Part shown: positions 32,315 to 41,800 of the stretch, piece after piece | Layout: every line of letters starts with the position of its first letter | How positions within the stretch are numbered: position 1 is the stretch's first letter | Assembly: GCF_000765145.1 (NCBI RefSeq) | Contig: NZ_JMGA01000013.1 | Location: 1 to 52,641 of the forward strand | Direction of reading: 5' to 3' | Length of the DNA: 52,641 nucleotides | Origin: Desulfosporosinus sp. HMP52 | GTDB taxonomy: Bacteria; Bacillota; Desulfitobacteriia; Desulfitobacteriales; Desulfitobacteriaceae | The notes under the pieces: generated by a model | Databases searched by the model: none | The model's input: only the letters and a program-made list of their open reading frames with translations | Told to the model about the DNA's origin: nothing | Translations under genes and position numbers: made by a program

Positions 32315-32364
32315 AACACAAAGGAAAAGGGGTAGCAACAGGTGCTGCCCCTTTTTCCTGTGTT
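32315..32364. terminator. hairpin upstream of ung, downstream of the CheY-like gene
   Basis: AACACAAAGGAAAAGGGGTAGCA and TGCTGCCCCTTTTTCCTGTGTT form a long imperfect stem. A second small hairpin (CACCCACT..AGTGGGTG, 32389-32409) stands just after the CheY-like stop codon. Either may end that transcript. Confidence 0.55.
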
Positions 32365-32428
32365 AAGAAGATGATTAAACGCACATAACACCCACTTCAG
32401 CAGTGGGTGCTAGACATTAACTATATCT

Positions 32429-32791
32429 TCAGGCAATTAACCTTTCTACAGTATCAATTAATTCTTGCAACTCAAAGGGCTTTAGAATTAAAGCTTGGTA
32501 AGATTCTTTTGCTGGCAATATGTCTGTTGAAGGTATTGAACCTGTAATAAAAGTGACTGGTATATAATCTAGATGGGGGTTTGAGCGGATTTTCTCAACT
32601 AATTCCTTTCCAGTCATTCCAGGCATTTTGAGGTCAACCAATAGTATATCGGGTTTGGCCCCATTTTCTAAGCGTTCGTAAGCACTTAGGCTACTGTCAA
32701 AGGTTTCAACCGTATGTCCTTCATCAGTTAAAGCTAATTGTATAACCATGGATATTAAAGGATTATCATCGATGCTGTAAATTAGAGCCAT
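32429..32791 (-). CDS. single-domain response regulator (CheY-like)
   Basis: A 120-aa receiver domain without an output domain. The acidic pocket Asp8-Asp9 (YSIDDN), phospho-acceptor Asp53 (LLVDLKMPG), Thr in VTFITGS and Lys in LILKPF are all present, so it should be phosphorylated. Start at 32791 (MALIYS) because GAGG lies upstream; a longer frame exists without support. It faces away from the KaiC-like/histidine-kinase operon across a 180-bp divergent promoter region and is the natural phosphate acceptor for that kinase (inference). Confidence 0.9.
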   Translation of the reverse strand: MALIYSIDDNPLISMVIQLALTDEGHTVETFDSSLSAYERLENGAKPDILLVDLKMPGMTGKELVEKIRSNPHLDYIPVTFITGSIPSTDILPAKESYQALILKPFELQELIDTVERLIA

Positions 32792-32971
32792 TTTTGTGTC
32801 AACCTCTTTCCCAAAAATCCTGTTGTTATTAAAACTATACACCTTGGAGTGAGAAAAATTTGCTGTGCTATGTCACTAATATTTTGAAGATGATTTGTCC
32901 AATTAGCAATCATGGAAGGATTTAGAAAGGATGATGTCGAAATATATACTGTTTCGAAAGGGGGGTAAAAT

Positions 32972-33286
32972 TTGGACTTTCATAAAAAAACGATTGATGA
33001 GCTATTTGTATCGGTAGGACAAGTGGTCGGAATTCATGTCTTTATCATCGTCTTGGAACGAGCCTTGTGGAAAACTCAATTAAAGTATGAAGAAGCTTCT
33101 TTAATTAAAATTACGGAAGATGGAGTTCTATTACAGGAACTAGTTGAGATAGATCAGGAGCGTGCCCTTCTGATTGTCCATGATTTTCTGATTAATATCG
33201 TCAGCACATTAGGACATTTAGTTGGAAAACAACTAGCTAAGCAGTTGACAGAAGAGCTTGAAGCCAGGAATGATGAGATTAAATAA
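32972..33286 (+). CDS. small helical protein preceding a KaiC-like ATPase
   Basis: A 104-aa, apparently all-helical protein with no cysteine or membrane segment: KKTIDELFVSVGQVVGIHVF, then LERALWKTQLKYEEASLI and a C-terminal helix QLAKQLTEELEARNDEIK. TTG start 5 nt after GGGGGGT. No family recognised; it is not visibly KaiA or KaiB. It is the first gene of an operon with the KaiC-like ATPase (32 bp before the chosen start) and the histidine kinase, so a regulator or adaptor of the ATPase is likely. Confidence 0.7.
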   Translation: MDFHKKTIDELFVSVGQVVGIHVFIIVLERALWKTQLKYEEASLIKITEDGVLLQELVEIDQERALLIVHDFLINIVSTLGHLVGKQLAKQLTEELEARNDEIK

Positions 33287-33318
33287 GTTTCTAGATGATT
33301 TATGTAGGAGTGTTAGAA

Positions 33319-34692
33319 TTGGATAAAGTTTCGACCGGCATCACTGCACTTGATCAGATTTTAGATGGAGGTTTACCAAGAGGTTCTACGATACTGCTAG
33401 TTGGTCGACCGGGGTCAGGTAAAACCATTCTTGCGCACCAGATGATGTTTGAAAATGCGAATGCGGAAGATAGAGTGTTGTATTTAACCACTCTTTCCGA
33501 ACCTCAAATTAAAATAATGAAATTTCAACAGGGCTTTAGCTTTTATGATGTGAGTAAAGTTCAGAAGAATGTGATCTATAAAGATCTTGGAGGTGTGCTC
33601 CGTAAACAAGGGTCTCTTCAGACCATGAAGTTAATTGATACCTTTCTTAAGGAATACCAACCAACATTGGTTTTTGTCGATACCATTAAAGCAATCGCTG
33701 ATATAATTCCTGATACGATGGATTTTCGTGAATTCATTCTTGAACTATCCGTTCGCTTGACGACTTGGGCTTGTACCACCGTCCTTTTAGGGGAGTACTC
33801 TGAACAAGATATCGAGATTAGACCTGAAAGTGCCATAGCCGATGGGATCATCTATCTTTATGGGACCGAGGAGAAGCGGCAGCAGAAGCGGTATTTGCGG
33901 GTGCTAAAGATGAGAGGAACAAAGCATTACAATGGAGAAGCGGTTTTTAAGATTTCCAAGGCGGGCATTAGCGTTTTTCCCCGCTTGAGTCCAATGGTAT
34001 TGAAGCAAGACTATATTCAGTATTCTCAAAGGGTTTCAACGGGAGTGGCAAAGTTAGATGAGCTAATGGAAGGTGGTATTCCTCAAGGGTCTACGACCTT
34101 AATAACGGGACCATCTGGCTCGGGTAAAACGATGGTGGCCCTTAGTTTTGCCTTAGAGGGAATTAGGTCAGGTGTAAAAACTGTTTTTTTTAGTTTTGAG
34201 GAAAACCCTGCCCAGATTATCAACAATTTCAAACAAATCGGGAATGATATTCAACCCTATATTGATCAAGGTCTTCTGCATATCATCTACGTTTCTCCCA
34301 TTGAGCTGGATGTTGATGAACATGTCTATCAGGTTCAGGAACTTGTACGTGAAATTGGGGCACAACGGTTAATTATAGATTCGATTTCTTCATTTGAAAT
34401 TGGAATGAGCGATAAAGTGAAATATACGGATTATATTTGGGCTCTTACCGATTATTATAAGGCCCAAGGCATAACTGTTTTACTCACCCATGAAATGCAT
34501 AATACTGGGACTATAGAGCCCATGACAAAACATGGAGTTAGTTTTGTAGCTGACAATTTGTTACTCTTAACCTATCAAGAACATGAAATCAGCTTAAAAA
34601 GGTACATAAGAGTTGTCAAAATGAGAGGCAGTCATCATTCTACTGAATTAAAGGAATTGATAATCGATCGTAATGGTTTATCAATAGGTTAG
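33319..34692 (+). CDS. KaiC-like double-domain RecA-family ATPase
   Basis: A 457-aa protein with two tandem KaiC domains. CI has the Walker A GRPGSGKT (about residues 29-36) after STGITALDQILDGGLPRGS. CII has GPSGSGKT after STGVAKLDELMEGGIPQGS. In CII the catalytic glutamate pair is present (FFSFEENPAQI); in CI only one glutamate stands at the matching place (LTTLSEPQI). Each domain ends with the conserved RVxKMRGxxH motif. Such proteins act as hexameric ATP-driven switches, as the cyanobacterial clock protein does, but bacteria without kaiA/kaiB use them in signalling. TTG start at 33319, with GGAG eight nt before; the frame extends to an ATG at 33295. Confidence 0.88.
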   Translation: MDKVSTGITALDQILDGGLPRGSTILLVGRPGSGKTILAHQMMFENANAEDRVLYLTTLSEPQIKIMKFQQGFSFYDVSKVQKNVIYKDLGGVLRKQGSLQTMKLIDTFLKEYQPTLVFVDTIKAIADIIPDTMDFREFILELSVRLTTWACTTVLLGEYSEQDIEIRPESAIADGIIYLYGTEEKRQQKRYLRVLKMRGTKHYNGEAVFKISKAGISVFPRLSPMVLKQDYIQYSQRVSTGVAKLDELMEGGIPQGSTTLITGPSGSGKTMVALSFALEGIRSGVKTVFFSFEENPAQIINNFKQIGNDIQPYIDQGLLHIIYVSPIELDVDEHVYQVQELVREIGAQRLIIDSISSFEIGMSDKVKYTDYIWALTDYYKAQGITVLLTHEMHNTGTIEPMTKHGVSFVADNLLLLTYQEHEISLKRYIRVVKMRGSHHSTELKELIIDRNGLSIG

Positions 34693-34719
34693 TGTCTAAT
34701 AAAAAGGGGGGATGAAGGG

Positions 34720-36903
34720 ATGTCCATAACTACTGAAGATTATGGTTTCCTTAAATCCGAACGTTGGCATAGTTTTTTAGAATGTACCGCCCAGGGTCTA
34801 CAACTTTGTTTATCCATTGTTATCTTGGATAAGCCGGTCTTTCAATCATCAAGAATATGCCCGGTGTGTCAAAGTGAATTCCAAGATGCTGCTACTATTC
34901 CGGATTTGCAAAATCATAAACTCTCCAAAGTCCAAGAAACCATTGACTTAAGAACAGAAGATACCTTATTAACCTTTCCCTTAGGATCCGGTATTAGAAT
35001 GATTGCCCAAGAGTGTTTATGTGTTAAGGAAACTGTCTATCCTAAATTACTGGAACGGGCAACGATTGCTGCAAAATTACTGACCAATTTCCTGGCATCT
35101 TTTAAACATGAGTTCAATTGTGGGCAACGAGCCCTTGAACTCTCAATCCTTCGCCAAATGAATCATATAGTCATATCCCTGTTTCATGGAGATACAGATG
35201 CTTTGAAAAAAAGTCTGGAACTAATCCTAAGTGCCTTAATCATCTTACTAGAGGCCGAGGGTAGTTGGGTTCAGATAGATAATCAAGGGGATCCTTACAT
35301 TAAAGGTGATGAATTCTTAGTCAAAGCCTACTTAACGGGGGCAGAAGGGACTGCGCAGCATGTTGATATAACTTATGGGCAGTCTAAATGTAATCTAGGG
35401 GTACTTAGTCCCGTTGACAAAGAGCATTCAGGGGAGCTTATATCATTAATGGCCCAAGAGTGTGCTATCATTCTTGAAATAGATAACTTATTTAGACTAC
35501 TAAATAATCAGCTAGCCAGAGTTCTCGGAGAAGTAGGTAGTGCGGTATTTATTATCAATCAGAGAAAGACTATTACATATATTAATAAAGCTGCCGAGAA
35601 TCTCTTAAATAGAACCTTTCTCAACCTAGTTGGAGTTTCCATATTAGATATTGAGGGACCTTGGGTTTCAATTATTAATTCAGAGATCGGATTTCCCGTC
35701 AATGGACAGATGGAATCTTTACAGAGGGATCAAGAAGAGGATAAGCAATGCTGGGTGGACTGGCAGGTTTCCCCGATTTTTGAGGATAAGGTGATTGTCG
35801 GATGGTTAATTATGCTGGACGATCGATCCGATTTTTATCGTTGGCAGTCTGCTGCCCGCCAAGCTGAACGTTTCGCAACTACCTCAATGATGGTAGGGGC
35901 TTTGGCCCACGAATTAAGGAATCCATTAAGTGCTGCTAAAGGGCTATTACAATTAATGACCAGAAAAAGAAACCAAGTACAGACGGCGGGTTATGTCGAT
36001 TTAGTCTTGCGTGAGATAGATCGGGTGACCCGACTGCTAAACGAATTTCTGCTCCTGGGAAAACCAGCCGCAATTTTACCGGAACCGCTGGATCTTATAT
36101 CCTTTATAGAAGAATTGTCTCCCTTATTAGAGGGCGAGGCTATAGGAACAGATATTCAAGTTCTAGTTGATTACTCTAAAGGGGTAGCTCCTATAAATGC
36201 TGATGCCGGGCAGCTTACTCAAGTTATTTTAAATTTAGTACGTAATGCTGTTCAATCTGTAGTGGCAAGTGAAAGAGAAAATGGATTGGTTAAAATATCC
36301 TTAGATCAAGGATTGGATAAGGTTGAATTATGTATTGAAGATAACGGGTCTGGTTTTGCTCCGGGTATAATTGAGCAGTTGTTTACTCCCTTTTTCACGA
36401 CAAAAGAAAGGGGAACTGGGTTAGGTCTAGCAGTAGTGAAGGCAATTATTAATAATCATGAAGGAGAAATTGAAGCCAGCAATAAACCTGAGGGTGGAGC
36501 CATATTTAAGATTTTGTTGCCGAATTCCTGCATAGCAGAAATAGAAGTTGATGTAGCCCTAATCATAAATGATCTAGTTTTAAGCTACTCCTTAGAGAAA
36601 GCCTTGAAGGTGTTAGATTATCGAGTGAAGGTTTTCAAGATGAGTGCTTTGAATAGGGATATCCTTAGCAAAGTTTTACCCAATCAAGTTGTCATTGAAG
36701 GATTAATTGATGAAGAAAAACTTATTGTGATTGAGGAAATACATAAACAACTCCCTGAAGCCAAATTCATGGTTTTGGGAGATTTGCCGGAGGCCTTTGC
36801 CAAAAGGCTGGAGGAAAAAGGGTTTAAAATCATCAAGAAGCCTGCGGATATTAACCAAATCGTAAGCAGGATTAGAAATATAGATATTAAGGCTATAAGT
36901 TAA
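34720..36903 (+). CDS. soluble sensor histidine kinase with PAS and degenerate receiver
   Basis: A 727-aa cytoplasmic kinase, no membrane segments seen. Order: an N-terminal sensory part (1-260, with CPVCQSEF, GAF-like in 150-255), PAS (about 268-365, AVFIINQRKTITYINKAAENLL), HisKA with phospho-acceptor His397 (ALAHELRNPLSA), HATPase_c (NLVRNAVQS, EDNGSGF, TTKERGTGLGLAVVK) and a C-terminal receiver-like domain (about 612-720). In that last domain the phospho-Asp position appears to be Glu (NQVVIEGLI) while the Lys is kept (IIKKPAD), so it is probably a pseudo-receiver. Third gene of the KaiC-like operon; likely partner of the CheY-like protein. GGGGGGATGAAGGG stands before the ATG. Confidence 0.9.
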   Translation: MSITTEDYGFLKSERWHSFLECTAQGLQLCLSIVILDKPVFQSSRICPVCQSEFQDAATIPDLQNHKLSKVQETIDLRTEDTLLTFPLGSGIRMIAQECLCVKETVYPKLLERATIAAKLLTNFLASFKHEFNCGQRALELSILRQMNHIVISLFHGDTDALKKSLELILSALIILLEAEGSWVQIDNQGDPYIKGDEFLVKAYLTGAEGTAQHVDITYGQSKCNLGVLSPVDKEHSGELISLMAQECAIILEIDNLFRLLNNQLARVLGEVGSAVFIINQRKTITYINKAAENLLNRTFLNLVGVSILDIEGPWVSIINSEIGFPVNGQMESLQRDQEEDKQCWVDWQVSPIFEDKVIVGWLIMLDDRSDFYRWQSAARQAERFATTSMMVGALAHELRNPLSAAKGLLQLMTRKRNQVQTAGYVDLVLREIDRVTRLLNEFLLLGKPAAILPEPLDLISFIEELSPLLEGEAIGTDIQVLVDYSKGVAPINADAGQLTQVILNLVRNAVQSVVASERENGLVKISLDQGLDKVELCIEDNGSGFAPGIIEQLFTPFFTTKERGTGLGLAVVKAIINNHEGEIEASNKPEGGAIFKILLPNSCIAEIEVDVALIINDLVLSYSLEKALKVLDYRVKVFKMSALNRDILSKVLPNQVVIEGLIDEEKLIVIEEIHKQLPEAKFMVLGDLPEAFAKRLEEKGFKIIKKPADINQIVSRIRNIDIKAIS

Positions 36904-36912
36904 TTATTAAGT

Positions 36913-36944
36913 AATAGAACCCATCCAACCGGATGGGTTCTATT
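36913..36944 (+). terminator. terminator of the KaiC-like/kinase operon
   Basis: A 14-bp perfect stem AATAGAACCCATCC and its complement with tetraloop AACC, nine bases after the stop codon. It is followed by AACTCT rather than a T run. Confidence 0.7.
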
Positions 36945-37017
36945 AACTCTAAACTAAGCACCTCTACAGAAAACAAGATACACTGTATCTTAGAGGCTTA
37001 GTTGTTATGACGGGTTA

Positions 37018-37437
37018 TTACTTTACCTTGCATGAAACTTGCCACTGTACTCCATATTTATCTGTAAACTTCCCGTATAAGGGACTAAAGAAGGTTTCCT
37101 GCAACTCCATTTCGATAGTGCCTTCCTCAGACAATACTTCGAAAACCCTCCTTGTTGCTTCTTTAGTATCAAACTCTAAGGAGAAAGAAATATTATTCCC
37201 TGTACTATAAGGGTTGCCGGGAAAGGTATCTGAGAAACGTATGACATGACCATCTTTTCTTAGTTCGGCATGCATAACGAGATTCTTAACATGATCCGGG
37301 ATTGGAAAGGCTGGATTTGCCGGAGCGTCAGCAAAATGCAAGATTTGAATTTCTCCCCCAAAAGCTGCTTGATAGAAGTTGACAGCCTTTTCGCAGTTGC
37401 CATTAAAAACAAGGTACGGTATTAGCCAGTCACTCAT
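37018..37437 (-). CDS. VOC-superfamily (PhnB/glyoxalase-like) protein
   Basis: A 139-aa protein of the vicinal-oxygen-chelate fold, PhnB-like subgroup. It shows IPYLVFNGNCEKAVNFYQAAFGGEIQ at the start, VMHAELRKDGHVIRFSD in the middle, and GKFTDKYGVQWQVS at the end, the usual betaalphabetabetabeta pattern. Members range from metalloenzymes to 3-demethylubiquinone methyltransferase-like proteins of unknown activity. ATG at 37437 follows AAGGG by seven nt. It is monocistronic and convergent with the kinase gene. Confidence 0.85.
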   Translation of the reverse strand: MSDWLIPYLVFNGNCEKAVNFYQAAFGGEIQILHFADAPANPAFPIPDHVKNLVMHAELRKDGHVIRFSDTFPGNPYSTGNNISFSLEFDTKEATRRVFEVLSEEGTIEMELQETFFSPLYGKFTDKYGVQWQVSCKVK

Positions 37438-37571
37438 TATAATGCCCTTCTTTCGTTTATTGTCTACTGTATTATGCTCAGTACTGATTCCAATAATGCC
37501 CACAAGTTTTTGTCTGGGACATGCTCTATAATAAGAACATTAGAGAAAAGTATGAAAGGGGCAAGAAATCC

Positions 37572-38867
37572 ATGAGGATTTTACATACATCAGATTGGCA
37601 CTTGGGGCGTACCCTTGAAGGGCGTAGTCGGCTTGATGAGCAAGTCGCCTTTATTGATGAATTATCCGGTATAGTAGAGGACAATGCGGTAGATCTTATT
37701 CTGATCGCCGGAGATGTTTTTGATACTGTTAACCCCCCAGCTGCAGCGGAAGAACTTTTTTACGAAGCTTTGAATCGATTGTCTGCCGGAGGGAGGCGTG
37801 GGATAGTTGCAATCGCAGGAAATCACGATAACCCTGAACGACTTTGTGCAGCCGGCCCTTTGGCTGTGCGACAGGGAATAACTTTATATGGTCTTCCGAA
37901 AGAGGTGCTTTTGCCTAGCTCCAGCATATTTACCCAACTGAACCCAGGAGAGGGTTCAACTGTTAGAAGAGCTGCGGCAGGCCAAGGGTGGATGGAGTTA
38001 GCTATTCCTAATTGCCCGCCAACTATTGTAGCTATGCTGCCCTATCCTTCGGAATCACGACTCAACGAGGTCTTAAGTGCAAGTTTAGATGAAAAGATCC
38101 TGCGGGAAGAATACTCTAAGCGTGTTCAACAACTATTTACTACCTTTGCTCAGCATTATCGCCCGGATGCGGTTAATCTGGGGATAAGCCATCTTTTTGT
38201 GCGGGGGGGAGTAGAATCCGAATCAGAGCGGCCAATTCAACTGGGCAGTGCCCCCACAGTTGAAGTAAATGCTTTGCCGGTTGGGGCCCAATATGTTGCG
38301 CTTGGGCACTTGCACCGTGCCCAGTCTGTCAAAGGTGCTCCTATTCCAACTCGTTACTCGGGCTCGCCGCTAGCTTATAGCTTCTCTGAAACCGGCTATG
38401 CCAAATCTGTGGTTTTAATCGAAGCCTATCCCGGTCAAGAGGTAACAACTCAGGAGATTTTCCTGCGTTCAGGATACCCTTTGGTCAAATGGCGGGCCAA
38501 AGAAGGGCTTGCTCAGGTACAGCATTGGATTGATGAAGGCAAGGATCTCAATGCCTGGATTGATTTAGAAGTCTTCGTGTCAAACTCGTTGCAGGCTCAA
38601 GATATTCATAATCTGCGCCGGCAAAGAGAACGACTTATTAATATCCGACCTGTTTTTCCGGAGACTGAGAAGATCGCTGCCGAGGCTCGGTCGAAGTTGC
38701 CGATCGACGAGCTTTTCCGCAAGTTCTATCAAGATCGTATGGGTGGAGCGGAACCGGAGCAGGAACTTGTTGCTATGTTTTTGTCATTGATTGACCCGGA
38801 TAACAATGAGACGACTCTATTATCAGACCAGCAAATTGGGGTCGATAAGGAGGTTGAGTCTGCATGA
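37572..38867 (+). CDS. sbcD: exonuclease SbcCD subunit D
   Basis: A 431-aa Mre11-type nuclease with the calcineurin-like phosphoesterase motifs DWHLG, GDVFD, GNHDNPERL and ALGHLHRAQ. Together with SbcC it cuts hairpins, palindromes and DNA ends during repair. ATG at 37572 (MRILHTSDW) is taken since the protein family begins there and AAGGGG precedes it; the open frame extends 17 codons upstream. It overlaps sbcC by 4 nt (ATGA). Confidence 0.97.
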   Translation: MRILHTSDWHLGRTLEGRSRLDEQVAFIDELSGIVEDNAVDLILIAGDVFDTVNPPAAAEELFYEALNRLSAGGRRGIVAIAGNHDNPERLCAAGPLAVRQGITLYGLPKEVLLPSSSIFTQLNPGEGSTVRRAAAGQGWMELAIPNCPPTIVAMLPYPSESRLNEVLSASLDEKILREEYSKRVQQLFTTFAQHYRPDAVNLGISHLFVRGGVESESERPIQLGSAPTVEVNALPVGAQYVALGHLHRAQSVKGAPIPTRYSGSPLAYSFSETGYAKSVVLIEAYPGQEVTTQEIFLRSGYPLVKWRAKEGLAQVQHWIDEGKDLNAWIDLEVFVSNSLQAQDIHNLRRQRERLINIRPVFPETEKIAAEARSKLPIDELFRKFYQDRMGGAEPEQELVAMFLSLIDPDNNETTLLSDQQIGVDKEVESA

Positions 38868-41800
38868 GGCCCATTAAACTAAAGATAGCAGGCCTAAATA
38901 GCTTTAGGGAAATACAAGAGATCGACTTCTCCAAACTGTGTGAAACCGGTGTGTTTGGAATTTTCGGCGCTACCGGCAGCGGAAAATCCACGATTCTGGA
39001 TGCAATTACTCTGGCTCTCTATGGTACTGTAGAACGAGCTGCTAATAATACCCAAGGGATACTTAACCACGCAGAAAACCTGCTCACAGTAGAATATAGT
39101 TTTTCCTTAGCTGTAGGGGATCAACGGAAAGTTTATCGTGTGGAGCGGGCCTATAAACGATCCGGGGATCGAACGGTTAAGGCATCGACCTGCCGACTTG
39201 TGGAGATAATCGATGATGTTGAAACTGTGTTAGCCTCTAAAGCTGATGAAATGACGAAAATGATTGAGGGTGTATTGGGACTCAATGTTGAGGATTTTAC
39301 TCGAGCCGTAGTTCTTCCTCAAGGGAAATTTGCCGAGTTTCTCACCATTAAACCAAAAGATCGGAGATCAATGTTAGAGAGACTGTTTTCCCTTGAAGCT
39401 TATGGGAGGGAATTATCCGCTCGACTTTCGGAACAACTAGATAGCACTAAATACAGTTTGAACGGTATAGAACAACGACAACAAGGATTAGGAGATGCTT
39501 CCTCAGAACGAGTTATCGAAGCTGAAAAGGATTTAGAAATCTCAGTGTCAAAGGCTGAGACTATTTCGGAAGACTTGAGAATTTTAAAACGACAATATGA
39601 TGAAGCCAAAGAAGTCTGGGGACTGCAGGAACAATTGCACCAGCTAAAGGATTTAGAGAATCGGCTTTTAGCTGAACAAGCAATCATTGACAACTATGCT
39701 GAGCGCTTAAGCCTGGCAGAACGTGCGGAATCAATCCGTTCACTGCTGGAAGAGATAGCATTCTCAGAAGCTCGATTTCAAGAGGCTCGAGGTCAAGCGG
39801 AAGATTCAGCGACAAAACTTAAGGCAGCCAGGCTTGATAAGGAAAAGGCCGAAAGTATGTGGTTGGAGTCAAGCCAAAAACGCCAAGCTGCAGAGCCCCT
39901 CTGTCTGCGCAGGCTTGAGCAGCTGGAACAAGCTAAAAGCTTAGAAATTGATATCCTGACCAGGCAAGAGAGGTTAAATCAAACACGTCTGGATTATAGT
40001 AAACATGAACGAATTCGTAAGGATTTGGAACACAAAATTAGAGCTTCAAATGATAGAAAAACAGTCCTGCAAAAACAATTAAAGGATATTAAAGACGAGA
40101 TTAATCGTCTTACGGTAGATCCCCAGCAGCGGAGGAGAGTTAATGGATCTGCTCAAGCCCTGGAAAGCTTTGATATAGTTTTTAAGCAAGCTAAAGATCT
40201 TCAGAAAGATTTAGACAAAAACCTCTTAGAAATGAAAGAACGTCAATTTGAATTGAATGACTCTCAGAAAGAAGTTCGAGCCGCTCAGAAAACAGTTGAG
40301 CAGCTTAAAGAGGTACTGACCCGCTTGCTTCAGAACCCGCCAATCCGTGAGGAGATCCTCAGTGAACAGGCTCAAAGATTAGAACGTGATCGGCATAAAA
40401 TTGTCAATATTGAACGGAGTGAGCGGGAGGAAGCTGTTGAGCTGGAGCGGCTTCAAATTATCAGAGAGGATATCCGAAAAATAGAAGATGAAGTTGCCGC
40501 TAAGGAACAAGAGCAGCGACAGATCCTTCAAGCACTCCAGAGCGCCAAGGAGCATGCAGAATTAAAAAGAGTTGAAGTGAAGACATTTGAACAAGAAAAC
40601 CTGGCGAGAATACTGGCTAGAAATCTGGCAGCAGGAGAGATGTGTCCGGTTTGTGGTTCAACTCACCATCCCCAGCCTGCAATAGAATTGGTTGACGAGA
40701 GGCTGGACCAGGCTAGAATTGCCCTTGAGGAAGCTTCTAATGAACTGCAGACCTTAGAAGAGAAAAGCCAGAAATGGGCGACTGAACTTGCTGTAACCAA
40801 GGCCCGCTTATCCTCGAATAAGGTTGCAGAGCAGAATCAGAATAATCTTGTAGCGGAAAAGCAACACTCCCTTGTTGCTTTTCGAGGGGAATTGACTGAG
40901 GCGGATAGCTTAAAAACGATTCAAGAGCTAAAACAACAATTAGTAGAACAAGAATTAATATTAGCGTCTAAACGTAAGGCTTTTAGCCAGTGGAAAGCAG
41001 ATCAAGAGCAGTGGGGCCGAAAGTTGGATGATGCTCAGAGCCAAATGGTTGAAAGAGAGAAAAAGCAAAATAGTATTAATGCTCAGATTGCATCTCTAGA
41101 AGGTGTAGGCCAAGACATTCAAAATCGGTTAATTAAAGTGTCTGAAGAACAGGTAAAGCGGAAAGAGATTTTAGACAATTTGCGTGGGGAGATTGCTATA
41201 GCTGAAATTCCCAGGTTGCAAAATCAGTACTTAAATTGGGATCAAACCCTGGGTACCTTAAATAAAACAATGGCTGGACTTGAGGAAGAGCTGAGCAAAG
41301 CTGGTGAGGCTCAAGAACAGTTTCATCAGGATAAAATTAATTGCGAGCTGGAGCTTCAGAATTTAACAACTATTGGTACTGAGGCAGCCCGCAATTTGGC
41401 AGAGCTCCAGAAGAAATGTGATGCTCTAACAGGTGGCAAGAATGCTGCTGATCTCCTTGATCAAGTTAAAGAGGAATTATCTCATGTGACAGGATCAGAA
41501 GAAGCCCTTAGAAAGTTATATGAAAAGGCTAAAGAAATATGGACTCAAGCAGAACAGATTCAGGCAGTTAGCCTTAAAACCTTAGAATTATCTAGTGAAG
41601 GACTAAAGACCGCACAGGACAGACTTGCCCAAGGCCTCCGGACGGCACAATTCCTGTCCCTAGAAGAGGCGAAAAATGCCTTGTGTCCGGATTCAGAACG
41701 GCAGAATATGGAGCAAGCCATCACTGCCTATCGTCAAAATGTTTTGCTCAATAAGCAAAAACGAGCAGATGTTGAAGAAGTACTTAAGGAACGAATTCTA

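Noticed and set aside
32429-36903. A circadian clock as in cyanobacteria
   Set aside because: No kaiA or kaiB, and a different phosphosite pattern; only a KaiC-like signalling module is supported.
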